Source: Rhodocollybia butyracea (Eukaryota; Basidiomycota; Agaricomycetes; Agaricales; Omphalotaceae). From it: 64,000 bases of DNA. A model generated the notes under the pieces. It was not told the DNA's origin and searched no databases. It saw only the letters and a program-made list of their open reading frames with translations. The stretch lies in assembly GCA_015501585.1 (NCBI GenBank), contig JADNRY010000001.1, forward strand, positions 248,001-312,000. The letters are read 5' to 3'. Numbering within the stretch: the first letter of the stretch is position 1; each line of letters begins with the position of its first letter. The position numbers and the translations under genes were made by a program. This document shows, in pieces, positions 1 through 11,188 of the stretch.

Positions 1-600
1 TGGCACATTTTGGAACGGGAGGACGAGGCGTTAACGAAGAAAGAGATCTACTTCTTAGCTTATGCCAAATCAATACTGAAAGATGAAACGTCTCTTGCTG
101 GAGTCGAATCGCGAGGCCATGACCCTCGTAGATCTTTCGGAAGAACCCATCTGCGTACCGAATGGAATGTAAGTACTCGCATTCGAGTTTCGTTCCAAAT
201 TATATACAAATGCAATTATTATTAGGTCCTGAACGCTACACCTCGAGACCATTTTTTAGAAGACGGAACGGCACTAGGACACATCAGAGCAGGCTTGTAC
301 GAAATTCAAGATCGAAAGGCAGAGTTTGTTACTGTGGACTCACCGAATTCAGGACTGGCCTGAGGGTGCTTCAGATTGAACCTTGCTATGCAATGAAGAG
401 CCATAGAGAGACTCCCACTGGCCTTGAACTTCCTCAGAATCCTACTACGGTGAATCGTCAACCTCATTTGCCACTTCTCCCCGATGATTTAGCTTTTCTT
501 CCTTCGGTTCTTGAACGATTTGACTTCATCCGTCTTATTATGGGAACACAGGAGATACACTCTCGTTCCGTATCCCAAGGAAAGACGCGCAGGAACCTGA
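1..600 (+). CDS. 3' end of an unrecognised gene, truncated by the window edge
   Basis: Frame 1 is open from base 1 to a good donor at 169. The intron 169-225 (gtaagt..ttattag) joins in phase to an exon from 226, which reads VLNATPRDHFLEDG onward and meets TGA at 361-363. Downstream, in another frame, an exon reads LRVLQIEPCYAMKS and ends at a donor at 450. A 43-nt intron (450-492) leads to a last exon, 493-600, that ends PYPKERRAGT-stop. The frame change near 345-362 means either that the gene stops at 363 or that the sequence has an indel there; other genes in this window carry such indels. I do not recognise the family. The 600 end point is a model, and 363 is the conservative alternative. 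Confidence 0.35.
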
Positions 601-2695
601 GGATCCGAAAAACGCTGAACCTAAATCCGGGTACGATTTTAGCCTCACGAAATGGAATAGATCTCATTCTTCCGTAGCCCCTTGAGCCTAAATCGCTGCG
701 CGAAACATCTAAGACAACTAGTAACAAGTTTGAGCCGCCATGTTACTGCGGAAAGTTGGAAAGTGCTCCACCAGAGTGGCGGATAAAGTGTGCAAGTACA
801 CACAATCAAATTGCCCGCGCCCAATAGATGACATATCTTGGAATGACTATTAAAACTATTAGAAATAATAAACATTATTGGCTACTAAGTATAGATTCGG
901 CGAAGAAAGATTTTGTCATAAGTATTTTGAAGTTCGTCTCCACAATAGGAGGAGGTAATCGGCGGCACAACACCGCGATCGCGGCGTAGAAAATAAACTT
1001 CCTTGCAAGTGCTACTTACTCTTTCACGCCGGGGGCCTGAGTTTTCGGCTTTTACATGTTGTTGTCTACTTGAAGTTTCGAATAAGTTAAGTACAATGGG
1101 TGACATACACTCGAACACACTCAGAATATGTACACGTTTATCGAGGACTAAAGGTCTCTCAGAAGCCTTCAAGCTTCAATAGGTGAGATAGGGACATATC
1201 CCTAGACTGTTCGGACTGCAGCTCGTCGTTCCGGACACGGGTTGGTTTTGGCTAGAGTGTTCTTTTCAACGGAAGAGGAAAACAGGAAAGTGGGGGGCGG
1301 TTCCCTTGCAGTACATCTAGTTTCTTGAGCCTTTCTGAAAGTTGTCAGCCTCTTCAACCACAGGAACTGGAAGCCGATGCGAGCATCTGCAACTGTAGAT
1401 AGGTGGGTTTGCTGCGTGCAGCTTCAGCTGGAAAAAGTAAACCCAGCTCAATCGGTGCGTTTGGAGGCCAAACACGGGCAGAGATTACCGTGATACTAAG
1501 CATAGATAATGAACACAAGAAAGATAACTGAGGGTGTCCAAAGACTTGACCACCATCTTCACGCCTTGGTGTCTTATCATTTGAACTTGGTTGACCGGCG
1601 GTTGGCTGTCGAACTGCCCTGACACCAGCTCAAATCATTGCGTTATGTTTTATTGAAATTGATCCACAGTCTATCTGTACGAAAGATTGACCGTGTCTGT
1701 CAATATGTTGACGCTCCAAATCGGCTGCCCAATCCTCCGCCCAATCCCCGCATGCGAACACCCAGGGTTCAAATTGAACAAGCACTCGAGTGCTGAGTGC
1801 ACCTGGCCGTCTCTGGCCGTGCAATCCTATCCTTTGAGCTGGAGTTTGTTGAATCACATCAATTTATGGTTCTCTGATGGGGACATTGACAATGGGTCAC
1901 GGATCCGGAGTCTATTTAGCTTTATTAATTACCTTATCGATGGCCTGCGTGAGGTTAAAACGTCTTCTCGCGGAGGCAGGCATTATTAAACCTTTCACTT
2001 CGCAGATCCACGCATTTGTCGCGCGCGATTGGACAAACGAGGCCTCCATGCCTGAGACACCTCGAAACGGAGTGATTTGATTTGAAAGTAATTGATGCCG
2101 AATGATGGCCGAGCTACGGCTTCTTGTGGCGAGGCGTGAGAGGGTGTGGGGTCGCCCAGAATGCTTGGTATTCTACTAACGTGTATTATTTTGTTGCAGT
2201 TGGTGAGACTTATTCGACTTGTTTGACTTGTTCATTTGTTGAATGTTTGTTGGATAACGCAGCAGGACAGAACTCGGAATGTGACGGCCGAACATAGCGG
2301 TTACCACATGTTTACGTTTGAACGAATTTTGCTTTTTTGGACGATCGCTCCAGGATAATAATAGTTTTGCTTGGATATAAAATGAGTGAGGGATTTGTAC
2401 TTTGGTTCCCACTTGTTTCCACCTTGTTGCTCCCCTTTCTTCCTCGTTCCTCAAGAAAACTTTCAGCGGAGAAATCTCAACGCTTATCAAACTAGTGGTG
2501 ATAAAAATAGGTATCCGGAGTCCATTTTTATCTTTTTGATCCTTAGGCTCAGGGCGCCCGCATTTAAAAACCGTGGTTCTTGTCACAAAAAGCCCTTCCA
2601 TCTCCCCCTCCACTGTTGCGCTTTCCGCGCAAAACATTCTAGTTTTTCATCCTCCGCTGACTATATCTTTCTTGTTTCGCTCTTTCTTTAGCATA
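601..2695. other. Intergenic region without a supportable gene
   Basis: Open frames here are short, overlap on both strands and show no recognisable protein signature. The longest is on the minus strand at 2176-2637; it is rich in Lys and Asn and lies in the pyrimidine-rich upstream region of the chitin deacetylase gene. The last 150 bases before 2696 are T/C-rich, as is common in fungal promoters. I see no RNA gene or repeat. Confidence 0.5.
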
Positions 2696-4556
2696 ATGCA
2701 CTTTCCAGTCTTTTCTTCTCGCTTTTCTACGGACGCAGTCCTTGCCACTGCATTGATCAACTTTTTCTTCAACCAAGCTTACGCACGAGTAGCTACCAGC
2801 GAAGGAGATGAAGCCCAAATAACTGGCACGTTACATCTTTCTCTCCATTTCTACACTCAACTCATCTCAAACTTCAGATCCTACTGTGGAATGTCAGGCC
2901 TACTTCTACGCTCCAGTCACTGACGCGCTGGACGGTTTCCCTACCATCTGGCAACCTGCGTCGATTCTCTCCAATGACACCGCTGCTCTCAACTCTTGGG
3001 CCAACATTTCCCAAACAGTGCCTACCAACATATTTCCTAATGTGCGCTTCTATTCGTTGTCACCAGACTGCCGCTCACCTGTGTATTAGGGTGATATCTT
3101 CGGAGATTGGAACAACACTGCTTACAACACTGCTGAAGATCCAGTAAGTGCTTGCGGCCCGACTTGTCGCTATAGTTCGCCATTCAATATTGACGCACAT
3201 TGTTGTAGCAATGCTGGTGGACAAAAACCCAATGTACCACTCCTAAAATAACAAGCATTCCCCCTGATGTGTCGAACGTCCCAGAAGTAAGTATTTACTT
3301 CTTTCTTTGGACGCAGTTTTGATTTTCCTTCTTTAGCCCCTGACTATGGGCTATGGCTTTGACGATGGCCCAAATTGTTCTCACAACATTTTCTATGACT
3401 ACTTGCTGGAACAGCAACAGAAGGCTAGTAAGTAGACGAGCCATATTTAGAAATGGTTTTGTTCATTTTTTTCCTAGCCATGTTCTTTATCGGAAGTAAT
3501 GTCCTCGACTGGCCCTTTGAAGCTATGCGGGCCCTGGATGAAGGTTCGTCCAATCCGTTTCATATGACGGTTTTTTTCTGACCGTTTATTCTCAAGGTCA
3601 TGAAATTTGTGCACGTAAGTTCCGGGATCTTTTTCGCCTCTGCCCTTAGTCTTACCTTTTTCGCTAAAGACACATGGTCACATCATTACAGTAAGGATCT
3701 TGTTTTTCTGCATAAACAAATTGATCTCAACAGCATACAGTGACTGGATTCTCTAGCGAAGATGCCTTTGCGGAGTTGTACTACAGTACATGGTATTTTT
3801 TAATTTCGGTTTTCATTTATTGACTCATTCTCTCGTAGGTGTGAAAGCCATCAAGTTAGTCCTCGGCGTAACTGTAACATGCTGGAGGGTGAGTCTTTGC
3901 TTTTGCATGCTTGGCGGTTATCTTGAGCTCTTTCTAGCCACCGTTCGGAGACGTCGATGATCGGATCCGTGCCATTGCTGAAGGCCTCGGTCTGCGAACC
4001 ATCATTTGGAAGTACGACTCCTTTGATTGGGAAGAAGCAACCGGAAATATCACAGCTCAAGGGGTCTTCGACAACTACGACAACTTCATCGCAGGCATTG
4101 GCAATGGTACTTTCGACACTGTATGTCTTTAGGTTTACTCCCTCTATTCGTCGTTCCCTTAACTTTATTGCAGGAGGGCGCAATCATGCTGACCCACGAG
4201 CTCAACAATTTCACCATGTCAACTGCTATGACCTTTTATCCCCAGCTCAAAGCCGCTTTCAGCCACATAGTGCCCGTCGGTGTTGCTTTGAACAAGACTC
4301 AGCCCTACCTTGAGACTAATTACTCGCTTCCCACCTTTGAACAATGTACGTGTAATTTCTCTTCTTTCCTGTTCGTTTCTTCATCGGTTTGATTATAGAC
4401 ATCGGGGGCACGATTATGGTCAATTCTACAAGTTCTGGAGGAACATCTTCTGCCAGTGGCTCATCATCGTCAAAAAACGGTGCAGCAGTGCTTTCCCCTG
4501 CTACCTCTTCTCTATTAGTTTTAGCCCTTGGTCTCTTAGCGATGCTCAGAGCATAG
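2696..4556 (+). CDS. Chitin deacetylase (CE4 polysaccharide deacetylase), GPI-type
   Basis: Thirteen exons sum exactly to 409 residues. The N-terminus is a hydrophobic secretion signal (MHFPVFSS...ATALINFFF). All five CE4 motifs are present. FDDG at 150-153 carries the catalytic base and metal Asp. H-T-W-S-H at 201-205 gives the metal histidines. RPPFGDVDD starts at R239. DSFDW lies at 266-270, and LTHEL at 306-310 supplies the last catalytic His. A Ser-rich stretch and a hydrophobic C-terminal tail (SSLLVLALGLLAMLRA) indicate GPI anchoring, so the protein should act on nascent chitin at the plasma membrane and wall, making chitosan. Several N-x-S/T sites are present. The first intron (2826-2877) fits only a GC donor: no GT donor keeps the phase. 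Function is family knowledge; the motifs are seen directly. Confidence 0.93.
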
Positions 4557-6315
4557 AATGCTCCATCTTTCTCCATCTCGTGAACCTTGTTGGACAGTTA
4601 CCACTAATCCTCTAGTTTTGTTACCTACCAACCGTTTACTCTACTGCATACTTATCATGATAACTGGTTTCTTGCTTTATCTCATGCCAAGACACGCGTA
4701 CTTTTTTTTTTTGCAAGCCTATAGACTGCTTTGCAAGCGGGGTTTGAACCAAGCGGGAACGTTAAGAGGGCCCATGGGGGGTTGTTAGGTATATGCGGGA
4801 CCTTGGACGATCGTTCCTGCTCGGGACAGGGTATCAGATGGAAAGCCGGCTCAACAGGTTTTGAGATATTATTGTCAAGCATAAGAACGGAAAAGGCAAA
4901 GTTCGAGTGCTAAATCGAACTTCGAATCGTTATCAATGAGCATCATCTAGATATTACCCAACCCTGTTATTGCTTGGCAAGGGATCAATGGAATTGTGTA
5001 GGTTGATCATTGAAAAACTAGTGTCTGTTCTTCGTCAAGGCTTCGATTCACATTTAGTATCCTTTGGAAGCGGTCGAAAAAATCGTACGGCTCTTGGTAT
5101 ACCTCTTGGTACAGCTCTGACGCAGGCACACTGGGAATATAAGGGGTGAGGGAGGGTGAGGGATAAACCACCCACAAGCCACTGTTCCTTAGGCGAAGGA
5201 CCGGAGATCTTCAGCGATCGGGCCTGGCTTTGTCGAAGAAGCCCTCATCCCCGCCCTCTTCACTTCCTCCACTCTATGATACGGGATCAAGCTAATCGCT
5301 TTCAGAGACTTGTAAAAGGCTTATTATGACTCCTTACTCAGAATTCTTATTCCGCGTAGAGCCCATGAAGATACCACTTATGGAAGGAAGAGGAACTGGC
5401 CAGGAGGTCTCTGTAACGCTTTTCGTCCCTGTTTAAGGAACAACCTGGGCCCCCGCTACGCGCATGGCGCCACACATGGGCGCCGTGAACAATAATCAGG
5501 CCTTCAGGAGCCATTCCTCACCCTGCCAAAATAAGATGGATGGATTGGAGTGACACGATTCTGGGAAGGGCTTTGCCCACGTTCCTACGGCTGTTCCTCG
5601 TTGTGTCAATCAAGTATCTTCGTGGGGGGATGGTTGATACGATTATCCGAATCTGTACGCACTATATACTTCATGTAATAGGTTTTTGGACTAGCACATT
5701 GGCCCAAGCTTGCTGAAGTCCCACCCTTCGCGATGCGTGGCTATCTTGGCCAAATTATTGTACTATTCAATCGTATTGATAGAGGGACTTTATGCAAAAA
5801 CAATCGAACAATTGTTCAACTTCAACGCCACTAGCTTGCACCAATATCACAATTCTGGTTCCCAATGGCCATTCGTACTTGTTATTCTCAAACCGCCACC
5901 GGCCTCATTCGCAAGAGTAAGTGACCGTACTGCGACAACTTCCTTCTCGCATTCAGATACATTGGATTGTAGTGTTGAGGAGAAGATCAGGCTTGTATGC
6001 CTTGACTGGAAAGAAGGTTCCCAGACAGAAACACCTCACCCAAAGGGAAATACAGCTCGCAAATCTCCAATTTGCAGCTCACGTATCCAGTCAATCTTCA
6101 ATCACGTTTGGAGGGTTTGATGGTCGGCCTCTCCAGCGCATTCTTATCCCCAGCGGGTCAGTGTCATCCAAATAAAATCGTTTTCCCCCTCCAGAACCTT
6201 CCAGGAGGTCTAGGCATCTAAAACAAACTTACGAGTCCAAGGCGCGATGTAAACCCAATTGCTGTGTGGCTTCAGACTTACTTTTATTTTCATTTTAAAG
6301 GCTTCCTCGGGGCAT
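4557..6315. other. Long intergenic stretch with one possible spliced ORF
   Basis: No recognisable gene. From 5710 an open frame lacking an ATG reaches a good donor at about 5914 (gtaagt). The acceptor near 5960 (ttcag) joins it in phase to a second open stretch ending at 6175. The join is technically sound, but the peptide matches nothing I know and has no start codon, so I do not call a gene. The rest shows no coding signal. A poly-T tract lies near 4703. Confidence 0.4.
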
Positions 6316-6984
6316 ATGCAGAACTTTACAACTCTGGAAAGCAAAATCGCCGGTGCAGTGGTGGTGACAGCACACAGCTGCCATGTCGACGAACCACTGT
6401 GCTCATGCGGCAATCCCGATAACAGGCGCACCATCCGGGGCGCTGGCACGGTAGATCGAGGAGAAGGAACAACGATGGCTGTTGTATCGACTTTTCCAGA
6501 GACCGAAGCTGGGCCATCAACCACTCCGATAGCTGCATTCATCACGCCTCCCAATCCAACTATACAAGAAACACCTACAGAGTCAGACGCAGGTGTCGAT
6601 CGTGAAAGCTCCCCACTCTCAAATATTGACACTATCTTACCTCCTCCTTCTAACCAACTCGCTCTGGTCAAGGCCCCCGTCCCCGCCGTGCAACAGACGA
6701 AGGACAGGAAAGCCAAAACTGGGCCAGCCCGCCGAAGTACGAGGAACACAACAGGTATTATCAAGGACGCCAGTTCTTCTGCTGTGAGCCCGGATGCTTT
6801 GGTATCTGGCCCTGCCCCCGCCCTGGACACTACTCTGGTAGCCCCCTCTGCCACCAAGAAACACGGATGTCCCCCCAAGGAAATCAGGACGCAGGAGGAA
6901 GCACGGAGGAAGCCGAACCCCCGCAAAAGAAGAAGAAGAACTAATTTGATTCACATACATCGTTCCTCTTTGCGGTTCAATTGA
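6316..6984 (+). CDS. Low-complexity hypothetical ORF with an AT-hook-like motif
   Basis: This frame is open for about 220 codons from the ATG at 6316; an internal ATG at 6475 is an alternative start. The product is rich in Pro, Ser, Thr and Ala. It ends in a basic tail holding KKHGCPPKE, which resembles the AT-hook core (R/K-G-R-P-P-K) with the central Arg replaced by Cys, followed by a run of Arg and Lys. That would suit a nuclear or DNA-binding protein or a fragment of one. The opposite strand is equally open over the same span (6210-6926), which lowers confidence. Other frames also stay open at the 3' end, so the true C-terminus is uncertain. Confidence 0.25.
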   Translation: MQNFTTLESKIAGAVVVTAHSCHVDEPLCSCGNPDNRRTIRGAGTVDRGEGTTMAVVSTFPETEAGPSTTPIAAFITPPNPTIQETPTESDAGVDRESSPLSNIDTILPPPSNQLALVKAPVPAVQQTKDRKAKTGPARRSTRNTTGIIKDASSSAVSPDALVSGPAPALDTTLVAPSATKKHGCPPKEIRTQEEARRKPNPRKRRRRTNLIHIHRSSLRFN

Positions 6985-7609
6985 TTGGGTTCAGTATTTT
7001 TAACCAGTATTACTGGACCAATTTAAAGCACTTTGAAGTGGGTACCCAGTTCGAACATCGAGTGAGTATTAGTTGCAAGTACTTACTAAGATAATTTCAG
7101 CCATGTTTGAAGTGGTTACAAAATGCCCCGATCGCTGTTCTCTTGCCTTTTCTTGCAGTGACTGGCCCACTCGTTCGTCTGGCATGTACATAATAGCACT
7201 TCCGCTGCACTGCACGAACGGTTACAATCTCCATTCTCTTGGAACCTTATATCAGTAGCTTTCATCCCACTAGGGCCACAGGGATTATGCAACGGTACCA
7301 TAGAGGAGGAATATCAGTCTTAGTGTACAGAGGAGCTAGCATAGACTGCGACTTGACCTGCAGGAGGCGACGGATAGACGATATCTTTCCAGCGGCAGCC
7401 AAACCCGAAGGCTTGTCAACATCTGGGGAGACTTCGCATTCGAAATTCAAGTGTAAGGGCAGGAATGACGCAGCATGCCATATACAAAACTTGCCACAAG
7501 AAAAACTTTACATAAAGGATTCGTACTAGTAATAGTTAAGCAGGCGGAAGTTGTGGAGGGCACCCATGGCCAGTAGCAGCAGACAGGAACGATATATGTA
7601 TATGAATAC
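6985..7609. other. Intergenic, no supportable gene
   Basis: Only short overlapping ORFs (7239-7529 plus, 7116-7301 minus) with no family signature. This is the 3' flank of the coiled-coil gene. Confidence 0.45.
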
Positions 7610-8449
7610 TCATGTACATGATTGGCCACTCGAAAGGAGTGTCATTTGTTGATAAAGGTCCACTCGAAAATTGGCGTTTTCTGCCATGAGAGTCCCGTTG
7701 AGAGCTTTGAGGTTCTTGTTCTCGTGAGCAAGCAACATCCCAACAGACTTTTGAGCCTCCAGCTCCTTCGAGAGACGAGATTCTCGGTCCTCCTGCAGCG
7801 CTGCTTTCTGCTGCAAGGATACAACAGCATAATGGAGCTCGTCAATCGTCAACTCCCTTCCCGTCACTTGCTCGTGGAGCCGGGCTTCCTGCTCGGAAAT
7901 ATCTTTCTGGAAATCCTTGAGTCGTTGGAGCAGTCCAGCGTTTTGCTTTTCTATGATCGTGTTTTCTCTCTCCAGCATTTCAACCCTTCCCTTAGCCAGG
8001 TCAGAAAGCACTTGTAGACGTTTTCCTTCTTCCGAGACGGCATTTAGATTCTCGTGCAACTGTTTTACCTCCTTCTCCAAACGTGACTTCTTTTTATCAG
8101 ATTCCACCAATCGTTGCTGGCAGTCCACGACTTGAGCTGCAACTTCCAGTAGTCTCTCCTCCAGCGCTGCCGTTTGGTTTGGGTACTGGTTCACAGCTTG
8201 GGCTGATTCTGCTGCCTTCTGGTCTAGCTGTTCTTTGAGCATTGCTACCTGTTCATCGAGCGTTGCTATCCTTTCATCGGAAAGTCGCTGTTTATAGAAG
8301 AGTTCCCCAATCATAATTTTTAATCGTTCGTTTTCTGTAAAAGCCGCAGCTTGTGAAAGTGACTGAAGATGAAGATTTGGGCTAGGACGAGCGAGGGAGG
8401 CATTGTTCGTGTGTGGTTGTACTTGCGGCGGGGATGGACGTTCTGGCAT
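7610..8449 (-). CDS. Coiled-coil protein of unknown function
   Basis: An uninterrupted 279-codon frame. After a Pro/Ser/Asn-rich N-terminus of about 35 residues, the protein is almost entirely heptad-like. It is rich in Glu, Gln, Lys and Leu, with stretches such as LDEQVAMLKEQLDQKAAE and RLEKEVKQLHENLNAVSEE, predicting a long parallel coiled coil. No catalytic or membrane segment is visible. The ATG at 8447-8449 lies just downstream (gene sense) of a possible acceptor (tttcag) with a gtatgt donor about 45 nt further up, so a short 5' exon may exist. A scaffold or tethering role is possible but is inference only. Confidence 0.7.
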   Translation of the reverse strand: MPERPSPPQVQPHTNNASLARPSPNLHLQSLSQAAAFTENERLKIMIGELFYKQRLSDERIATLDEQVAMLKEQLDQKAAESAQAVNQYPNQTAALEERLLEVAAQVVDCQQRLVESDKKKSRLEKEVKQLHENLNAVSEEGKRLQVLSDLAKGRVEMLERENTIIEKQNAGLLQRLKDFQKDISEQEARLHEQVTGRELTIDELHYAVVSLQQKAALQEDRESRLSKELEAQKSVGMLLAHENKNLKALNGTLMAENANFRVDLYQQMTLLSSGQSCT

Positions 8450-8573
8450 AACTGAAACGCAGATCAGCCGAGACAGGAGCAGATTCTGTTTTCTACATAC
8501 TGGGAGAGACCAGTTGGGTCTATTAATGAGCAGAGGATAAGAACACAGTCAAGAAATGAGCAGGGAACACGTA

Positions 8574-8790
8574 CGATATTGGTAGTACACGGTCAAGAGT
8601 GAAAATTTCAACCAATCAACAAAGAAGTGTGATAACTTCAGCACAAGCATAAATTGTGACTTCAAAGATCACATTTCACATCTGTGAAGAAAGTGATGCA
8701 ACAAGCGCAGCTGGTGGGTATAATACGGTGATGGAATGACAGGTTCCGGTTGATGCTGCAAGCTTGTATTACAGGGAGCGACAGACTAAT
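8574..8790. repeat. Diverged copy of the sequence downstream of the IDP gene
   Basis: This stretch resembles 11696-11900 in the same orientation. Shared blocks include CAATCAACAAAGAA, a run around gacttcaaag, cacatct and aaagtgat, and GCTGCAAGCTT. The last block covers the final codons of the intact isocitrate dehydrogenase gene. It marks one end of an old segmental duplication whose other copy flanks the IDP gene. Confidence 0.6.
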
Positions 8791-8835
8791 CCATTCGCGC
8801 GCGCGTATCCCATTTGAGTACTTGCGGTTACGTTA

Positions 8836-8898
8836 TGAGAATGGACACCATGATGTCACCATCGTCATAGTTCTGGCATACGTAAACGAAGCCTCACA
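8836..8898 (-). pseudogene. Relic of an isocitrate dehydrogenase exon
   Basis: The minus strand reads GGCTTCGTTTACGTATG, then a stretch encoding CQNYD-like residues. This aligns with the intact gene near 12340-12390, which encodes [13 protein letters not shown]. About 60 bases match well, and nothing coding remains around them. Together with the repeat at 8574-8790 this is a decayed copy of the 3' part of the IDP gene. Confidence 0.7.
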
Positions 8899-9142
8899 TA
8901 TAGCTAAGCGCTGAGCGCTGAGCTGCGGAGTCTTTAGACTTGAAACTTTTTCGCTGCTCTCCATACGCGGCCTGTCTCTGAATTCCTCAAGTACTGGTCA
9001 TTATATTGGGAGAAATCTGAGTCGAGTTCAAGTGCCTATCACAGGTATCACGTTTCCTATTCTGTAAACTCACACAAATCAACTTGTCTCTCTGAGCTCA
9101 TCTTCGCAAAACAAGAAGGGTTGGAAAGTTCTGAACGCTTAA

Positions 9143-11087
9143 CTATCCAACCACCGTTGCCTGAAGAAAAATTCAACCCTTAAAGATTGAAAGTGGTGAA
9201 CGACACTTACTGATTGTAAAGCGACACTGGTTTGAGATAAGATGCGACCGTTCATAGTGGCACCTGTTTGCAAAGTAACAGCCGTCTGCGCCAGAATTAT
9301 ACCCTCAATATGCGCCATTGCATTGGCAGTGACGTCGCTCGCAACGGCCCAAATGATATTTGAAGCTAGAGCACCTCCAACAAGAGTAATGCTCGCGTTT
9401 GCTGCAATATTGAAGGTTCCAGCAATCTGAAAGATGAAGGCTTTTTGTGCCACGTCAAACTCAAAGATATACGCAACGTTGAATGAGACTCATACTTACT
9501 ATCTAGAGGGGTTCCAGTAATGGTGACACCTTCGCTGTTTATGAGAACATCTGTAGTCCATTTGTATACACCAGGTGTGAGTACAAGACCGCCGATTAGA
9601 CCTGAAATCGACCATAATCATAATCAATACGCGACAAAGATCTATGACACAATCCAAAGCGTACCACCAGCAAATTCAGTGAAATCGGGGATTGCATTGT
9701 TTGCATTAGTAAATGCCGTCTGCATATCAGAGACAGCAACTGTCAAGGTGGCGGGGGTAGGAGCAGTATAAGATGCGGCAAAAAGTTGGCCTGTGACTTG
9801 ACTCGACGTAGCAAATGTTCCACTGGCATCAAGGATGAGGTTGAATCCAGTGAGAGCAGTCGCTGCGATAGGGCTGACTCCGACGTCGCCAGCTGTGGAT
9901 TGTAGCTCGTCAGGAATGAAATACAGAAGGCAGATACGATGAGAGGCTCACTAATGGAGGACTGAGGAACAGTCGAAACACCCGACTGAGCGAGAATGGT
10001 GAAATTAGCAGCAGTGCCGAGGGCAATGGGGGTCGGTCCTGAACTGATAGTTCCCGGAGGAGAATCTCCATTGAGAGTGGCCTACGAGAGTAAGGTAGAG
10101 GTATAAGTGGGATCAATTAACAAAGATATGCACACTTACCGATTGCAGAGCGACAAAGTTTTGAGCCAAAATCTGACCGTTCATTGTAGCGCCTGTTAGT
10201 AGAGCAACGGATGCTTGTGCTAGAATAACGCCCTCAACATGGGCACCCGAATTGACAGTAGCAACACCAGCAACGGCCCAAATAACATTTGAAGCTAGTG
10301 CACCTCCAGCAAGGACAACGCGGGATTGAGATGTAAAGTTCAAAGTACCGCCGATCTGAAAGATGAAAACTTGAGGTCCCGTCAGAAAAGAGATACTGAC
10401 AAGGGAAGGATTTGTATACGCACTGTCGGAAGAGGTACCGGAAATGGTCACGACATCCGCAGGGGCTACGCTAACCCCAGATGTCCATTTGTATAGACCG
10501 GGTGCAAGTACAAGACCACCAATTGCTCCTAAAATGATTGTAATGAGTAAACAAAAGGCTGAAAGAACCCCATGATATGAGCCAAAGCTTACCACCACCA
10601 AGATCATTGAAATCTGGGTTTGCACGACTGGATGCATCGTTATACGCTGCCTGCATGTCAGAGGTAGCGGATGACAACATCGCGGGGGTAGGAGCGGTAT
10701 ATGAGGCAGCGAGGAGCTGGCCTGTAACTTGGCTTGAGGTGGCAAACGTTCCGCTAGAATCAAGGGTGAGGCTGAACCCAGTGAAATTGTTTGCAGAAAA
10801 AGGGCTAAGTCCGACATCGCCAGCTGTATGATTTTAGACTCGATAGATAAAGCACGAAAAAGCAAACAGTATCAAACTCACTGATAGAAGACTGGGGAAC
10901 AGTTGAAACACCCGTCTCGGCGAGAATGGCAAAGCTAGCCGTTGAACCAAGATCAACGGGCGCTGGACCAAGATTGGCAGCCGCTACAACGAAGAAAGTC
11001 TACAAGTGAAAGGTCAGGAGAAGATGGGACTCGTGAAGAACTGAAGCTTACACAAAGGCTGAGAGAAACGACATTGAGGGAAAACAT
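9143..11087 (-). CDS. Secreted ice-binding protein with two DUF3494 domains
   Basis: Ten exons sum to 475 residues. The N-terminus MFSLNVVSLSLC plus a short hydrophobic stretch is a secretion signal. Domain 1 is about residues 21-240 and domain 2 about 241-475. Each has the DUF3494 landmarks: S-x-F-A/T-I-L-A, GVSTVPQSSITGDVG, FIFQI, and the block VGGALASNIIWAV (domain 2) or LAGGALASNVIWAV (domain 1), followed by GATMNG. These domains fold as a beta-helix that binds ice and inhibits recrystallisation. Introns within the two domains sit at matching places and phases, with exon lengths of 118/231/105/230 and 130/228/102/230. The single gene therefore arose by internal duplication. Three introns per domain are phase 1. 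The intron 10370-10423 is 54 nt and has no stop, so it could be retained in frame. N-glycosylation sites include NFT in both domains. A freeze-tolerance role is family knowledge. Confidence 0.93.
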
Positions 11088-11188
11088 GTCAAAAAGAAAA
11101 GGCTACTAGATGATCGAGTCCCAGAAGACAGAACTGTAATGAAAGCGTCGATAGCCCAAATCCCTTCTTCACTTTATAGTCCGTTTTC

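Noticed and set aside
2176..2637. 153-codon minus-strand ORF upstream of the chitin deacetylase
   Set aside because: Composition is low-complexity (runs of NKSNKSNK) and it lies in the promoter of a confident gene; no domain is seen.
4731..4790. tRNA-like T-arm (GGGTTTGAACC)
   Set aside because: No matching acceptor stem, D-arm or A box could be placed on either strand.
5710..6175. Spliced ORF pair joined by a clean intron at about 5914-5960
   Set aside because: There is no ATG in the first part and no recognisable protein. A good-looking intron alone is not enough.
6210..6926. 238-codon minus-strand ORF
   Set aside because: It mirrors the plus-strand ORF at 6316-6984. The plus frame has the more protein-like basic tail; neither is strong and only one can be real.
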